DNA of 64,000 nucleotides, taken from contig NZ_CP060010.1 in NCBI RefSeq assembly GCF_017798205.1, forward strand, positions 186,001-250,000, in the 5' to 3' direction. How positions within the stretch are numbered: the first letter of the stretch is position 1; each line of letters starts with the position of its first letter. Origin of the DNA: Cognatishimia activa. GTDB taxonomy: Bacteria; Pseudomonadota; Alphaproteobacteria; Rhodobacterales; Rhodobacteraceae. A model generated the notes under the pieces. That model was not told the DNA's origin. It made no database searches and saw nothing but the letters and a program-made list of their open reading frames with translations. Positions 63,101-64,000 of this stretch are shown in pieces. The position numbers and the translations under genes were made by a program.

Positions 63101-63422
63101 CGCCCGCGTTGTCCATGCTCGCGCGACCAACCCGGAGTGGCTCGCAGGCATGATGCGGCACAGCTTCCGAGGCGGGGCCGAGATCGCGGCAACGCTCGAA
63201 CATATGGCAGCCTTTGCGCATCTCGCCGACGCGGTGCATCCGCAGCTTTTTGACGCCTACCATGATGCGACCCTTGGGGATGACGCCATCGTGGCCTTCC
63301 TGCAAGAGCACAACCCGCAGGCCCTCGAGGCGATACGGGCGCGGTTTGCCGAGCTTTATGAAGCAGGTCTCTGGCAAACCCGCCGCAACTCGATCCTCGC
63401 GGATCTGGAGCGCATCGCGTGA
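60141..63422 (+). CDS. cobN: Cobaltochelatase subunit CobN
   Basis: The large ATP-dependent subunit that inserts Co2+ into hydrogenobyrinic acid a,c-diamide in the aerobic pathway. The protein has 1093 residues, a little shorter than the usual ~1250. It shows 'HVGAHGTLEWLPGKSVALS', 'PFIVNDPGEAAQAKRRIGAV' and 'DLWGSATMRTAGEEFAMAL', signatures of the CobN/BchH family. CobS and CobT are not in the window. The cobG start overlaps its stop in GTGA. Confidence 0.96.
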   Translation: MHVVFRESHGLEETETPFDVGQTPADLVVLSYSDSDLGAFAAGWHRGKDDLPSLRLANISALKHPLSVDTYVENTLEGAKAVLVRLIGGIPYWSYGIQQLQDLARRKRIALAVLPADGRPDTRLDEVSTLPKSTLQRLAHLCDTGGAVAAQAALAQLAIAAGIYAKPVAGSKQLPDFGGWTPETGVCDALRTTDKPLVALTFYRSYVSSADLAPIEAMFTALRARGFEVMGLFAPTLKQPEAAAWIAQTLQELAPAAVVNATAFSGKGSDGTSPLDATDAPVFQIALATSRKKAWAESERGLAPADLAMHVVLPEVDGRLFAGVASFKEPGKKDPDLQYSRFGHRAHADRIEAVADKVAAWVKLSETPVSEKRAAVVLSTYPGADWNMAHAVGLDALASAEAIVEDLASEGLRPTAGDAGWLGAALGTQSLRFSLADYSEATGDLPPELRDDLTKVWGAPETDALVKDGAFEFTAIQSGNVTIALQPERGSEDVREDEYHDLARTPRHSYVAFYLWLRKSFGADALIHVGAHGTLEWLPGKSVALSNTCWPEALTGHMPVIYPFIVNDPGEAAQAKRRIGAVTLGHVPPPLKESAAPQKFAHLESLLDEFSNADGLDPKRRDRLQDGIRDEAEALGLAAQLGLDGATCLAEAITRIDTLVCDIKESQFGDGLHVFGRAPEGQEAFDAAPSATSERAALARALQGKRIEAGPSGSPYRGRTDVLPTGRNLFTTDPRSVPTRSAYAQGVKLAEELVRRHLQEEGDYPKNLIVDLWGSATMRTAGEEFAMALHLLGAKPVWDEGSERVSGVEILPIAMLDRPRIDVTLRVSGLFRDVFPSLSALFSQAVRALAAREESRDWNPFAGDTPAPRVYGPAPGSYGLGMGHLTDYGTEGRTRAGEAWLSASSWALDQDTPHQDQSGIRDRVAAADSFVHAQDLPETDILLAVDYASHEAGFAAAQSITGGEANLYHLDSTNPDRPRARALDEEVARVVHARATNPEWLAGMMRHSFRGGAEIAATLEHMAAFAHLADAVHPQLFDAYHDATLGDDAIVAFLQEHNPQALEAIRARFAELYEAGLWQTRRNSILADLERIA

Positions 63423-64000
63423 GCCGTCCTGTTGCCAAAGGCTGGTGCCCCGGTGCCTATAGGCCGATGATGTCGGGCGACGGGCTTGTGGTGCGGATCC
63501 GGCCCGTTTTTGGGCGCATGACGCGCGATCAGGTGATTGGCCTGTGTGACGTGTCACAACGTTTCGGCTCGGGGGTCATCGACCTGACCAGCCGCGCAAA
63601 TGTGCAGATCCGAGGCGTGTCAGAGCGCGATCACGAAACGCTTTTGGAGGCACTAAACGGTCTAGACCTCTTGCCTGATGATCCAGACCTTGAGGCCCGC
63701 CGCAATATTCTGCTGCCCTTTGACTGGCGCGCTGGGGACGCGAGTCATGTGATTGCGCGAAACCTCATGGCCCGCTTGCATGAATTGCCAAACTTGCCCG
63801 CCAAGTTCGGAATGGCGATTGACGCAGGTCCCGCCCCCATCTTGACGAAAGCCTCCGCTGACATCCGTGTAGAAGCTGCTGACACGGGCCTCATCCTCCG
63901 CGCTGATGGAGCTGCGACTGGCAGGCCTGTTACAGTCGATTCCGCGGTAGATGCTATTATTGACCTCGCGACGTGGTTCGCTGGCCATGCAACGGGCGAA
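63419..64000 (+). CDS. cobG: Precorrin-3B synthase CobG, N-terminal part (3' end cut by window)
   Basis: Oxygenates precorrin-3A in the aerobic cobalamin pathway. GTG at 63419 overlaps the cobN stop (GTGA) and 194 codons are visible, open to the window edge. The ferredoxin-like half domain 'VVRIRPVFGRMTRDQVIGL' and 'VIDLTSRANVQIRGVS' is typical of the sulfite-reductase-like CobG family. The siroheme/[4Fe-4S] cysteines expected in the C-terminal half lie outside the window, so CobG versus another nitrite/sulfite-reductase-like protein rests on context. Confidence 0.85.
   Translation, partial: MSRPVAKGWCPGAYRPMMSGDGLVVRIRPVFGRMTRDQVIGLCDVSQRFGSGVIDLTSRANVQIRGVSERDHETLLEALNGLDLLPDDPDLEARRNILLPFDWRAGDASHVIARNLMARLHELPNLPAKFGMAIDAGPAPILTKASADIRVEAADTGLILRADGAATGRPVTVDSAVDAIIDLATWFAGHATGE

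Noticed and set aside
1-64000. CRISPR arrays, insertion sequences, integrases, phage or conjugation genes
   Set aside because: No regularly spaced repeats, transposase or integrase motifs, or attachment-site duplications were seen. The tRNA-Glu pair has no adjoining integrase.

Overview
The window looks like a chromosomal segment of a marine alphaproteobacterium of the family Rhodobacteraceae (Roseobacter group). The evidence is the gene content: a DmdB-like acyl-CoA ligase, a carnitine-to-glycine-betaine operon, a non-pyrrolysine MttB homologue, PleD next to DUF3572, the aerobic CobN/CobG route to B12 and Rhodobacteraceae-style GC-rich intercistronic hairpins. I assigned the taxon from protein resemblance only. 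I see no rRNA, CRISPR array, phage or insertion sequence. The first gene (acyl-CoA ligase) and the last (cobG) are cut by the window edges.

Layout. 1-3.1 kb: end of an acyl-CoA ligase, a membrane protein resembling a catalytically dead M48 peptidase, and a SPOR-domain protein. 3.1-7.7 kb: a tightly overlapping nucleoside-salvage operon (cdd-deoA-deoB-add-upp, minus strand). 7.9-14.6 kb: central metabolism (maeB, prpE, nadK, glyA), with clustered TTTGCAAA-type boxes before prpE. 14.6-20.5 kb: DUF817 protein, small membrane protein, esterase, a gene-poor 1.1 kb stretch holding a stop-interrupted reading frame, lepA and a BLUF-like protein lacking the two photochemical residues. 20.5-24.7 kb: a four-gene arsenic operon (ArsR-ArsC fusion, ACR3, GAPDH, ArsJ) for As(III) export and for export of arsenate as 1-arseno-3-phosphoglycerate. 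24.8-29 kb: Lrp regulator divergent from a class V aminotransferase, an AT-rich gene-free region with a DnaA-box dyad, pirin and a TetR regulator. 29.1-34.2 kb: hom, glpX, an isochorismatase-like hydrolase, recJ and two identical tRNA-Glu genes. 34.2-40.9 kb: DUF4153 membrane protein, an atypical PlsC-like protein, an MttB-family methyltransferase, a HAD phosphatase, DUF3572 and PleD. 40.9-43 kb: an ECF sigma factor with a one-helix membrane protein and a CpxP/CnrX-like membrane-anchored sensor, preceded by a four-EF-hand protein; the layout resembles CnrYXH. 43.1-46.8 kb: Nudix hydrolase, EamA transporter, and a desaturase/DUF2061 pair divergent from an XRE regulator with a palindrome against its start codon. 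46.8-51.1 kb: carnitine catabolism (SDR, LcdH-thioesterase fusion, BKACE) with a divergent AraC/GATase-like regulator. 51-55.5 kb: an NhaA with an extra N-terminal thioredoxin-like domain, then modABC. 55.5-64 kb: two divergent cobalamin operons, cobO-Lin0512-Lin0512-cobQ on the minus strand and a B12-riboswitch-led DUF1636-cobW-cobN-cobG on the plus strand.

How the genes fit together. Several blocks suit use of algal osmolytes: carnitine is converted to glycine betaine, an MttB-family enzyme may demethylate a quaternary amine through a corrinoid, and B12 genes could supply that cofactor. The least explained items are the CnrYXH-like sigma locus with its EF-hand protein, the paired Lin0512 genes in the B12 operon, the dark BLUF protein, and the SDR gene whose only visible start is a CTG that overlaps the upstream stop codon.
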